DNA of 28,163 nucleotides from an uncultured Collinsella sp. (GTDB lineage: Bacteria; Actinomycetota; Coriobacteriia; Coriobacteriales; Coriobacteriaceae). The stretch covers positions 1 through 28,163 of the forward strand of contig CABSNH010000005.1 in assembly GCA_902478985.1 (NCBI GenBank), in the 5' to 3' direction. The notes below the pieces were generated by a model, which ran no database searches, was not told the DNA's origin, and saw only the letters and a program-made list of their open reading frames with translations. Within the stretch, counting starts at the first letter, position 1. Each line of letters opens with the position of its first letter. Shown here one piece after another: positions 6,392 to 13,654 of this stretch. The position numbers and the translations under genes are program-made.

Positions 6392-8887
6392 ATGGAATCG
6401 TTGTACCGAAAGTATCGCCCGCTCACCTTCGACTCCGTGGTGGGCCAGCAGCATATCGTCTCGACGCTCGAGCACGCCATCACCGAGGGGCGTCTGTCCC
6501 ACGCGTACCTGTTCTGCGGACCGCGCGGCACGGGCAAGACCACCATGGCGCGCATTCTGGCCAAGGCGCTACTGTGTCGCAACGCCGAGGCGGCGCGCGC
6601 CGAGGGTGCAAGCGGCTGCATGCCCGACGGCACCTGTGAGGAGTGCGAGCTCATCGCCGAGGGCAACCACCCCGATGTCTACGAGCTCGATGCCGCAAGC
6701 CGCACGGGCGTGGACAATGTGCGCGAGGAGATCATCAACTCCGTCAACTTTGCCCCGGTGCGCGGCAAGTACAAGATCTATATCATCGACGAGGTTCACA
6801 TGCTCACGACGGCGGCGTTCAACGCGCTGCTCAAGACGCTCGAGGAGCCGCCGGCGCACGTGATCTTTGTGCTGTGCACCACCGACCCGCAAAAGATTTT
6901 GGAGACCATCCTCTCGCGCTGCCAGCGCTTCGATTTTCATCGCATCGGCAACGAGGATATTGAGCATCGCCTGTCCTACGTGTGCGAGCAGGAGGGCTTC
7001 GATTACGACGACGAGGCGCTGGCTATCGTGGCGCGTCATGCCAAGGGCGGCATGCGCGACGCGCTCTCCACGCTGGAGCAGCTGAGCGTCTTCGGCAACG
7101 GTACCGTGCACGCGGACGATGCCCGCTCGCTTTTGGGCGAAGTTTCGGACCAGATTCTGGGCGAGTTTGCGCGCGCCATCGCCGAGCGTGATATTGCTGA
7201 GCTCTATGGGCTCATTCGCGCACAGGTCGAGGAGGGCAATGACCTGCTTGAGCTGACGCGCGACCTGGTGGCGCATGTGCGTGACGTGTATGTGGCCTGC
7301 GTTGCCGGTGCCCGTGCCGAGCTGTTTGAGGGCGGGGCCGAGCAGGCCGAGGCGCTTGCTGCCGAGGCTGCTGCCTTTGGCGAGCATCCGGCCGACCGTC
7401 TGGCCCGCGTGCTGACGGTGCTCGACGATGCCGCGCTGGAGATGAGGGGCGCGAGTGACGTGCGCCTGGTGCTCGAGATCGCCTGCACGCGCCTGGCACG
7501 TCCCGAGGCCGATCTGACCATTGAGGCCCTGGCCGAGCGCGTGGCGCGCTTGGAGGTCATGGTCGCCAACGCCGCGGTGCCGGCGAGCGTGGCTGCTGCA
7601 GGTGCCGCGCCTGCGGTTGTCGCGGCTGCACCTGCGGCGATGCAACAGCCGACACTGATCTCGGGTGCCCGAGCTGCCGCTCCTGTGGCATCTGCCGTGC
7701 CCGCCGCTGCGTCTGCGCGCCAGGGCGGCATGCCCTGGGACCGAGGCACTGCCGCTCCGGCGACCCAGCCTGCGCCCGCGCCGACCCCCAAGCCTGCCGC
7801 GCTGACATCTCAGCCTGCATCGGCTCCGATGTCTCAGCCCGTTGCGGCTCCCGCGCCTGCCGCCGCTCCGGCACCTAAGCCCCAGCTCAACAACGCCGCC
7901 CAGGTTGCTGCCGCCGGCGCCGCCGAGACCCCCGCGGTTGAGGATGCCGGCGAGCTCCAGCGCAAATGGGCCGAGGTCGTCGAGCGCGTCAAGGCCCAAC
8001 AACCTTCTTATGCGGCTCTCCTGTTGAACGCTCGCGCTACGGCAGACGATGGTTCTAAGCTCACGGTCTCGTTCCCTACGGCATTTGCTATCAAGATGCT
8101 CGGGCGTGCTGATACACAGGCGGTGTTTTTGCCGACAGTCAGTGCGGTTTTCGGTCGTCGCACCGTCGACTATGTCTTGGATGGGGGTGGCACGCCGGCT
8201 CCTCAACATGAGGAGCATTCTCCATCTGCACGGGCTGCGGCATCTGCGGACCCGCAACCCGTGTCCTCGGCGGCCCCTGCATCCTCGAACGCCAGCGCGA
8301 TGCAGCCAAAAGCGGCACCGGTAGCGGCACCGACCCCGTCGGCGCCTGAACCCGCTGCGCCCAAACCGGCTGCTCCGGTCCCCGCGCCCAAGCCCGCTGC
8401 CGCGCCTGCGCCCGAGTCATCCGACCTGGCCAAGGCCCCCTGGCTGCGCTCCGACAACCCCGCCGGCGCCCCCGCTACGGGTAAGCTCCCGACCGAACCC
8501 GCGCCCCGAGCGCCCGAGCGCGCGTCCGCTTCCAAGACTCAGCCGTCTGCGCAGGCTGCGCCATGGGAATCTGAGCAGGTGCCCTACGACGACGCCATGG
8601 TCGGCGGTTTTGCCGGCGATACGAGCGGGGAGGATCTTCCTCCGTTCGACGTGCCTGCCGCGGTGCCTGCGCCCAGCCCTGCCGCTTCAGCCGCGGCTCC
8701 CGCAGCTGCGACGTCCGCTCCCACAAGCGATGACGCCCCCGCTGCCCCTTGGGAGTCCAACCCCGGCGCCGGCAGTCCCTTCGGCCACCAGGGCGCAGCC
8801 CCGAGCATCCCGCAGACCGAGGATGAGGCCAAGGCCCTCATCCGCAACGTCTTTGGACAGGCCACCATCTTCAAACCGGTGGAGTAA
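6392..8887 (+). CDS. dnaX: DNA polymerase III subunit gamma/tau
   Basis: 831 residues from ATG 6392 with GGGGAG at 6381-6386; an earlier in-frame ATG lacks a site. This is the clamp-loader ATPase and organiser of the replicative polymerase. The start MESLYRKYRPLTF is diagnostic. Walker A is GPRGTGKT (43-50), zinc-module cysteines are C62, C76, C82 and C85, Walker B is IIDEVHM with DEVH at 133-136, sensor 1 is LCTTDPQKI and the sensor 2 region is GGMRDAL. From about residue 400 the protein is a long Ala/Pro-rich linker, interrupted by a folded module (about 525-610, ELQRKWAEVVERVK to GRRTVDYVL), then a second Ala/Pro linker and a conserved tail (EDEAKALIRNVFGQATIFKPVE). No A6G-type slippery site was seen, so only the full-length tau-like form is expected. 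The linker carries four separate Pro-Trp motifs. Confidence 0.97.
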   Translation: MESLYRKYRPLTFDSVVGQQHIVSTLEHAITEGRLSHAYLFCGPRGTGKTTMARILAKALLCRNAEAARAEGASGCMPDGTCEECELIAEGNHPDVYELDAASRTGVDNVREEIINSVNFAPVRGKYKIYIIDEVHMLTTAAFNALLKTLEEPPAHVIFVLCTTDPQKILETILSRCQRFDFHRIGNEDIEHRLSYVCEQEGFDYDDEALAIVARHAKGGMRDALSTLEQLSVFGNGTVHADDARSLLGEVSDQILGEFARAIAERDIAELYGLIRAQVEEGNDLLELTRDLVAHVRDVYVACVAGARAELFEGGAEQAEALAAEAAAFGEHPADRLARVLTVLDDAALEMRGASDVRLVLEIACTRLARPEADLTIEALAERVARLEVMVANAAVPASVAAAGAAPAVVAAAPAAMQQPTLISGARAAAPVASAVPAAASARQGGMPWDRGTAAPATQPAPAPTPKPAALTSQPASAPMSQPVAAPAPAAAPAPKPQLNNAAQVAAAGAAETPAVEDAGELQRKWAEVVERVKAQQPSYAALLLNARATADDGSKLTVSFPTAFAIKMLGRADTQAVFLPTVSAVFGRRTVDYVLDGGGTPAPQHEEHSPSARAAASADPQPVSSAAPASSNASAMQPKAAPVAAPTPSAPEPAAPKPAAPVPAPKPAAAPAPESSDLAKAPWLRSDNPAGAPATGKLPTEPAPRAPERASASKTQPSAQAAPWESEQVPYDDAMVGGFAGDTSGEDLPPFDVPAAVPAPSPAASAAAPAAATSAPTSDDAPAAPWESNPGAGSPFGHQGAAPSIPQTEDEAKALIRNVFGQATIFKPVE

Positions 8888-8908
8888 CTGTGCGGGCGGG
8901 TACGCTGC

Positions 8909-9382
8909 TCAAGAAGAGATCTCTTTGTCCGGGCGCATCTGTATTTCGGACATGTGTAGTGTGGTGCCGCGTATATCGCATTCGAGCAGACAGGCGCGTG
9001 ACGGTCGGCCTAGGATGCTGAGGTCGATACGATATGTCGCATGGCTGTCCGTGTATTCGACTTGCTCGGCGTTGACGGTTGCTCCGATTGTAAATAAAGA
9101 GCCCAGTTCGGCATCGACAATCTTGGAGTCCTTTATCTTGACCTTGAACTCTTGGTAGAGGGACGGGCTGTTGTAGTAAATGGTTCGGGTTCCGTCGGTG
9201 CACTCATCGGTCGCTTCCCATTTGACGACGGGCTGGTCCGAGCTGGCTATCAGTAGTTCTGCTCCAAAGGCTATGGCATGGGTGATGACAACCAGCAGTG
9301 CCCAGCCGACAAAGAGATAGAGAACCACATATGCAACGGGGTGTTTTGAGCGGATGTTTTGGAGCGCGTCGGGGGCATTCAT
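8909..9382 (-). CDS. Single-pass membrane protein of unknown function
   Basis: 157 residues. ATG at 9382 (minus strand) is preferred over a codon 30 bp upstream because GGAGGTG lies at the right distance before it. MNAPDALQNIRSKHPVAY leads into one long hydrophobic helix (about 15-40, ending THAIAFGAELL). A roughly 115-residue hydrophilic domain follows, with recurrent beta-type stretches (RTIYYNSPSLYQEFKVKI, then VEYTDSHATYRIDL) and paired Cys near the end (ACLLECDI). It is probably anchored with its C-terminal domain outside the cell. It converges on dnaX with only 21 bp between stops and sits, reversed, between dnaX and ybaB. Its codons look less GC-rich than those of either neighbour, hinting at later acquisition. 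No family was recognised. Confidence 0.7.
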   Translation of the reverse strand: MNAPDALQNIRSKHPVAYVVLYLFVGWALLVVITHAIAFGAELLIASSDQPVVKWEATDECTDGTRTIYYNSPSLYQEFKVKIKDSKIVDAELGSLFTIGATVNAEQVEYTDSHATYRIDLSILGRPSRACLLECDIRGTTLHMSEIQMRPDKEISS

Positions 9383-9416
9383 GGGGCACCTCCAAATTGC
9401 TATCTTTGACAATCAA

Positions 9417-9425
9417 ATTTTACCA
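9417..9425 (-). promoter_or_regulatory. Extended -10 promoter for the reverse membrane-protein gene
   Basis: On the minus strand the sequence is TGGTAAAAT, an extended -10 (TG-N-TAAAAT), about 35 bp ahead of the ATG at 9382. No -35 is recognisable at normal spacing, which an extended -10 can tolerate. Confidence 0.4.
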
Positions 9426-9638
9426 TGCCGTCATGAGCGCCACCTCGAGCGGCGGTTTAGCATTTTGCTATCTAGCTGGATGCAGCAAATGCCGGGTTCC
9501 GGCTCTACAAGATTTAGCTTTCGATATTATGTAGATGCGAATTATTCAACTTTGCATAATCTTTGGGCGCGGCTTGCACTCCAGGACATGTATATCGACT
9601 GGGGTAGCGTGTCCGCCCCGCTCGCTTGCCCCGCGCCG

Positions 9639-9647
9639 TGGTACGAT
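9639..9647 (+). promoter_or_regulatory. Extended -10 promoter for ybaB-recR
   Basis: TGGTACGAT is an extended -10 (TG-N-TACGAT), about 75 bp before the ybaB start. There is no good -35 at 16-18 bp. ybaB and recR would be transcribed from it independently of dnaX. Confidence 0.4.
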
Positions 9648-9722
9648 TTTTGCGTTTGAAAGTCCCGCCGCGTCCCGGCTGCCTTTGCAGCTCGTCGCGC
9701 GGCCGCACGTAAAGGAGCCATC

Positions 9723-10043
9723 ATGGCCGGTATGAACATGCAGCAGATGATGAAGCAGGCCCGCAAGATGCAGGAGCAGCTTGCCGCCGCGCAGGAAAAC
9801 CTCAAGTCCCAGACCGTCGATGCCTCTGCCGGCGGCGGCATGGTCAAGGTGACCGTTAACGGCGAGATGGAGCTCGTCAACCTCACCATCGACCCTGATG
9901 CGCTCGATCCCGAGGACGTCGATATGCTGCAGGACATGATCATGGCTGCCGTCAACGAGGCCGTCCGCGGCGTCAACGAGCTCGCCAACAAGCAGATGGG
10001 CGCCATCACCGGCGGCCTCAACATCCCGGGCATGCCGTTCTAA
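9723..10043 (+). CDS. ybaB: YbaB/EbfC family nucleoid-associated protein
   Basis: 106 residues from ATG 9723 with AAAGGAG at 9711-9717. YbaB/EbfC proteins are small dimeric DNA-binding proteins; the gene is usually found next to recR, as here. Visible signs are the Met/Gln-rich helical start (MAGMNMQQMMKQARKMQEQ), a Gly-rich turn followed by VKVTVNGEMELVNLTIDP, and the helix DVDMLQDMIMAAVNEAV. Length is normal for the family (100-110). recR begins 12 bp downstream without its own clear ribosome site, so the pair is likely co-translated. Confidence 0.95.
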   Translation: MAGMNMQQMMKQARKMQEQLAAAQENLKSQTVDASAGGGMVKVTVNGEMELVNLTIDPDALDPEDVDMLQDMIMAAVNEAVRGVNELANKQMGAITGGLNIPGMPF

Positions 10044-10055
10044 GACACGCATATA

Positions 10056-10652
10056 ATGAGTGCGAATCACAGTCTGCAAAAACTGCTCGATGAGCTGGGT
10101 CGTCTGCCGGGCATTGGTCCCAAGTCGGCCCAGCGCATCGCCTATTACCTGCTCGAGGCCGATGCCGAGGAGGCCCGCCGCTTGGCCGAGGCCATCCTGG
10201 ACGTCAAGCAGGAGGTCCACTTTTGCAGCCGTTGCTTTAACTACGCCACGGCCGACGAGTGCTCCATCTGCCAGGACCCGATGCGCGATACCACCCGCAT
10301 CTGCGTGGTGGGCGAGCCGCGCGATGTCCAGGCGATTGAGCGCACGGGCAGCTACCACGGCCTCTACCATGTGTTGGGCGGCGTGATCAGCCCCATGGAC
10401 AAGATCGGTCCCGAGCAGCTGCATATCCGCGAGTTGCTGGCGCGCCTGGGCCATGAGGATATCCACGAGGTCATTATCGCCACCAACCCCAATATCGAGG
10501 GCGAGACCACGGCGAGCTACCTTGCTCGCACCATCAAGCCACTGGGCGTCGAGGTGTCGCGTCTGGCGAGCGGCCTGCCCGTGGGTGGCGACCTGGAGTA
10601 TGCCGACGAGCTCACGCTCGGCCGCGCTATCGAGGCCCGCCGCGCGATCTAG
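10056..10652 (+). CDS. recR: Recombination mediator protein RecR
   Basis: 198 residues, the normal length. RecR works with RecF and RecO to load RecA on gapped DNA. An N-terminal helix-hairpin-helix (LPGIGPKSAQRIAYYLL, residues 17-33) is followed by a Cys4 zinc finger (C57, C60, C69, C72) and a Toprim domain beginning ICVVGEPRDV, with the Walker-B-like C-terminal SRLASGLPVGGDLEY. ATG 10056 has no obvious Shine-Dalgarno; only 12 bases separate it from the ybaB stop, so reinitiation by the same ribosomes is likely. The TATAAT at 10052-10057 overlaps the start codon and is probably coincidental. Confidence 0.97.
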   Translation: MSANHSLQKLLDELGRLPGIGPKSAQRIAYYLLEADAEEARRLAEAILDVKQEVHFCSRCFNYATADECSICQDPMRDTTRICVVGEPRDVQAIERTGSYHGLYHVLGGVISPMDKIGPEQLHIRELLARLGHEDIHEVIIATNPNIEGETTASYLARTIKPLGVEVSRLASGLPVGGDLEYADELTLGRAIEARRAI

Positions 10653-10726
10653 GATCTAGATATCGGTCCACCGACCTCGCGTTTCCCTGCGCGTTGCACG
10701 CGGTTGCCATAATTGGCCCCATGTTT

Positions 10727-10752
10727 GTGCATTTGTTGTGCAACAAATGCAC
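10727..10752. promoter_or_regulatory. Long perfect palindrome, operator candidate
   Basis: GTGCATTTGTTG (10727-10738) and CAACAAATGCAC (10741-10752) are perfect inverted 12-mers separated by only 2 bp. A 2-nt loop is poor for an RNA hairpin, so a dimeric DNA-binding protein site is more likely. Its core GTTGTGCAAC recurs as GTTGCGCAAC (10808-10817) about 72 bp on, overlapping the -35 of the next promoter. Confidence 0.55.
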
Positions 10753-10807
10753 TTTCCATCCGCTTATCGCGTGGATGCCCCTGTTCGCGTCCCGTATTTG
10801 CGCGTTC

Positions 10808-10839
10808 GTTGCGCAACCTTTTGTGTTCGCTGATACACT
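10808..10839 (+). promoter_or_regulatory. Promoter of the exported protein / kinase / FHA operon
   Basis: -35 TTGCGC (10809-10814), 19-bp spacer, -10 TACACT (10834-10839) preceded by TG (TGATACACT, an extended -10). The -35 lies within the palindrome GTTGCGCAAC, so a repressor bound there would block it. Initiation would be expected at about 10845, exactly at an in-frame ATG. Confidence 0.5.
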
Positions 10840-10860
10840 CAACTATGGGTTTGAATGAAT

Positions 10861-10886
10861 GCGCCGCTTTCGAGCGGCGTGTTTTT
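10861..10886 (+). terminator. Intrinsic terminator located in the leader
   Basis: CGCCGCT (10862-10868), TTCG loop, AGCGGCG (10873-10879), then GTTTTT (10881-10886): a classic rho-independent terminator with a stable UUCG tetraloop. It sits after the promoter at 10808-10839 and just before the Shine-Dalgarno GGAGGAG (10890-10896). It may end read-through from recR, attenuate the downstream operon, or both. Confidence 0.7.
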
Positions 10887-10901
10887 GTTGGAGGAGATCG
10901 C

Positions 10902-11810
10902 ATGCGGCCCGGGGGCACTCAGACAAAGCATGGCGCCGCGGTGCGTATGCGGCGCCGGTTGGGCCTGGCGCCTCGGGCGTACGTGCTGCTGTCTTGCTCG
11001 CTGGCGCTGGTCGTGGCGGGTGTTTCTGCTTACGGCATGACGGTGCCGTCCATGGTACAGGCGCATGCTGCGCGCGAGCTGCATATTGGGCGCAAGGCCA
11101 AAAGCGACTTGGGAACGACAACTGGATATGCGTGGGCGAGCGTGGTCGGGCGCACCGTGTTTGGCGTCGATCCCGCGGACGAGGGCGAGCGGGCGTCCAA
11201 CGAGATCACGCTGGCAAACGGCAAGACCATCGTGCTCACCAACACCAAGGTCATTACGAAGCTTTCCAATAACAGCGTGGCTTCTGTCGTTAACAAGACC
11301 GAACAGCAGAAGGAGCGGGATACGCAGCAGGCGGGTAAGCCCGGCGGCTCGGACGGGTCCGGTTCTGGCACCGGTTCGGCGGGCTCGGACGGCGGTTCCG
11401 GTTCGGGTCCCGCCTCTGGCGGTGGATCTTCGAGTGGCGGCTCGACGGACGGCGGTGCCAGCGGCGACACAGGCTCGGGTGGCCTCTCGGCTGCCGAGGA
11501 GGAAAGCATACACAGCTGGCTCGTGACCAAGTGCAATATGCTCGACGGCTATGTCTCTCGGGCAAATAGCGCGGTCTCGACCTATAACGCAACAGGCGAT
11601 ACCGGGCCGTGCGATAGCCTGGCCAACGATATGTTTGTCATCCGTGCCGAGTTTGGCCGGCAAACGTTTTCTCCCCACTCAAAGTGGTATCGGCAGTACG
11701 CCAACCTATGGGGCTGCTACACCAACCTGTGCCAATGGGTGGGGCATTACGGCGATGATGACATTGCGCTTAACAACTTCAACAATAGCCTGGCGGCGAT
11801 CGCCCTATGA
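10902..11810 (+). CDS. Membrane-anchored exported protein with Gly/Ser-rich stalk
   Basis: 302 residues from ATG 10902 with GGAGGAG 5 bp before it. An in-frame leaderless start at ATG 10845 would add 19 residues. A basic N-terminus (RMRRRLGLAPR) precedes one hydrophobic helix (about 26-47), then a domain with a beta-like segment (EITLANGKTIVLTNTKVI, 101-118), a Gly/Ser/Asp-rich low-complexity stalk (about 147-195), and a C-terminal helical domain with four Cys (211, 237, 272, 277) that could form two disulphides outside the cell. The stop overlaps the kinase start (ATGA, 11807-11810), so the two proteins are translationally coupled. It may be an exported sensor, ligand or substrate partner of the kinase; this is inference. 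No family was recognised. Confidence 0.75.
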   Translation: MRPGGTQTKHGAAVRMRRRLGLAPRAYVLLSCSLALVVAGVSAYGMTVPSMVQAHAARELHIGRKAKSDLGTTTGYAWASVVGRTVFGVDPADEGERASNEITLANGKTIVLTNTKVITKLSNNSVASVVNKTEQQKERDTQQAGKPGGSDGSGSGTGSAGSDGGSGSGPASGGGSSSGGSTDGGASGDTGSGGLSAAEEESIHSWLVTKCNMLDGYVSRANSAVSTYNATGDTGPCDSLANDMFVIRAEFGRQTFSPHSKWYRQYANLWGCYTNLCQWVGHYGDDDIALNNFNNSLAAIAL

Positions 11811-13651
11811 CGAACGATCTCGCTTCTGCGGCAGCCCAGTCGCTCAACCGTGATCCCATGGTGGGCCTGCGCCTGGCGCGCGTCGACGGGTTTGAGCCGG
11901 CCGTCGCCCTGGGCACGGACGAGCTTCCCGCCTACCTTCGCCGTTTTACGATGCTATTTGCCGATGACGCCACCATGCGCCGTGGTGGTATCGGCCGTGT
12001 GACGCGTGCCGTCAACGCGCAGGGCGAGGCCGTGGCGCTCAAGCAGCTCATCTTGCCAACGCGCGACGAATTTGATGACGATGTCGCCCACGAGGCGCTG
12101 GTCACCAAGTTCAAGGCGGCGTTTCGCGAGGAATATGAATGCCATCGTGCCCTTTCGGGCCTTAAGGGCTTTCCCCGCTTGTACGGGTGGGGCGAGGTCG
12201 ACGGCGTGCCCGCGATTGTCATGGAGTGGGTCGAGGGCGAGACGCTCGCTCGCCTGCGCCCACGCCTTGCCGTGGACGATGCCGGGCGTCTGTCGCCGCT
12301 CGTGGCGGCGCGCCTGGGTCGCGACCTGTTCGATCTGCTCTGCCGCATGAGCTTGGTGGGGGAGGGGTTCGTCCATCGCGACATCTCGCCGGCCAATATT
12401 ATGGTGCGCACGGCGCGCCTGCCGCTCGACCGACAGCTTGCCGAAGGCACGTTCGATTTGTGCCTCATCGATTTTGGCTCGTCGCTGGCGCTCGAGCCCG
12501 CCTCTGCGGTGGCGGGAACCGGCGGCAGGGAGTCCTTTACAGAGCGCTACGCCACGTTGCGTCGCGCGACGGTTGCCTACGCTCCGCCCGAGATGCTCAC
12601 CGACGATATTGCCGACCTGCGCGTTTTGCGCATGTCGCCGGCAATCGACGTGTATGCCGCGGCGAGCACGGTCTATGAGCTCATCGCCGGTGTCGCGCCG
12701 TACGAAGTAGCGCCGGGCACGTCGGGTACTTCGGGCTCGCGCAAAAAGACGCGCGATATCGCCAGCCCTTATCGTCTCAAGATGGATACGCTGCCCGATT
12801 ATCCCGTCGGCGCCCACGCGCCCGGCTGCGACTTGACGCAACTGCTGCGACGCGAGCCCGATGTGGCACTTGCCGCGGCCGAACAGGCTCAGCAGCTGGG
12901 GCTCGATCCAAATTCCGAGGATCTGCGCGATGCGCTGGCGTTTGTCGACGCTCAGCTGTTCGATGTGGTGATGGCCTGCCTGTCGTGTAATCAGGGCGAT
13001 CGTCCCGAGCCCGCCGCGGTGGAGGCGGCGCTTACGACGTTTTGCGACCACTACGCGCAAAACGTCGGTCGCTCGCTTCGCGGCGAGCCGCTCACGCCCT
13101 GCCCCATGGACGCGTCCGGCCGCGTGGTCCGTCGCGCTGCGATGATCGGCGCTGCGTCTGCCTGCGGCCTCGTATGGGCCGTTGTGGTGGTGTCGGCGGC
13201 ACTGCTGGCGTCTGGTGCTCGTGCGACGGTTGCCGTGGGGTACATTTCGTGGTCCGGTACGCTGCCGGGTATCGTTGCCGCGCTCGCGCTGGCGCTGCCG
13301 GGCATGGCGGGTATTGCCGCCGGCGCCATGGCGCACGATCGTCGCACGGGGTTCCTGCATGGCGTACTGGCGCTTTCTGCCTGCGAGGTTCCGGTGCTGA
13401 TTGCGGTTGCATGCACCGTGTTTTCCCAGCGCGCCGTAGCGAGCGGCTTTGTTGCCGCCTTAATTGCAACATACGCGCTCGTATGGTTTTTGCTGTCGAT
13501 GGGTTTTGCCTTTGAGCTTCCCGTCGCGGCGCCGCGGCGCGCAAAAACCCAGACGGTGACGCCGCTTGCCGGTGGTGCCGCGGCGGTTCGCGCCTTTGTC
13601 GGGACGACCGAGACGTCGTCCGATACGAGTTCAACGACCAAGGAGGTCTAG
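11807..13651 (+). CDS. Membrane Ser/Thr protein kinase
   Basis: 614 residues. Protein-kinase hallmarks are a Gly-rich loop GGIGRV (60-65), Lys79 in VALKQ, hinge VMEWVEGETL, catalytic loop HRDISPAN (190-197), DFG (222-224), and an activation segment ending APPE. The C-lobe is expanded by a charged insert (about 305-395) not typical of Hanks-type kinases. After the domain come four hydrophobic helices (about 445-468, 484-508, 515-538, 543-571) and a short Ser/Thr-rich cytoplasmic tail. There are no PASTA repeats and no large extracellular domain, so sensing may depend on the anchored exported protein encoded just upstream (ATGA overlap). The FHA gene follows after 3 bp. The catalytic set is complete, so activity is expected. 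Confidence 0.93.
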   Translation: MTNDLASAAAQSLNRDPMVGLRLARVDGFEPAVALGTDELPAYLRRFTMLFADDATMRRGGIGRVTRAVNAQGEAVALKQLILPTRDEFDDDVAHEALVTKFKAAFREEYECHRALSGLKGFPRLYGWGEVDGVPAIVMEWVEGETLARLRPRLAVDDAGRLSPLVAARLGRDLFDLLCRMSLVGEGFVHRDISPANIMVRTARLPLDRQLAEGTFDLCLIDFGSSLALEPASAVAGTGGRESFTERYATLRRATVAYAPPEMLTDDIADLRVLRMSPAIDVYAAASTVYELIAGVAPYEVAPGTSGTSGSRKKTRDIASPYRLKMDTLPDYPVGAHAPGCDLTQLLRREPDVALAAAEQAQQLGLDPNSEDLRDALAFVDAQLFDVVMACLSCNQGDRPEPAAVEAALTTFCDHYAQNVGRSLRGEPLTPCPMDASGRVVRRAAMIGAASACGLVWAVVVVSAALLASGARATVAVGYISWSGTLPGIVAALALALPGMAGIAAGAMAHDRRTGFLHGVLALSACEVPVLIAVACTVFSQRAVASGFVAALIATYALVWFLLSMGFAFELPVAAPRRAKTQTVTPLAGGAAAVRAFVGTTETSSDTSSTTKEV

Positions 13652-13654
13652 GCC

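Larger units (their letters stand above)
9383..9722. other. 340-bp divergent intergenic region
   Basis: The spacer lies between the reverse membrane-protein gene and ybaB. Its left half is AT-richer, with several TATTAT / CATAAT-like words (9525-9530, 9554-9559) but no complete promoter. Its right half carries the candidate ybaB promoter and a small GCTGC-CTTT-GCAGC hairpin near 9679. No RNA gene or reading frame was recognised. Confidence 0.5.

Noticed and set aside
6569..8257. 562-codon antisense frame over dnaX
   Set aside because: Arg/Gly/His-rich composition with no motifs; the sense strand is unmistakably DnaX.
6392..8887. Programmed frameshift in dnaX
   Set aside because: No A-rich slippery heptamer with a following hairpin was seen; the full-length frame ends in a conserved-looking tail.
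10052..10057. TATAAT as a promoter for recR
   Set aside because: It overlaps the recR start codon and therefore cannot drive that gene; no downstream gene lies close enough.
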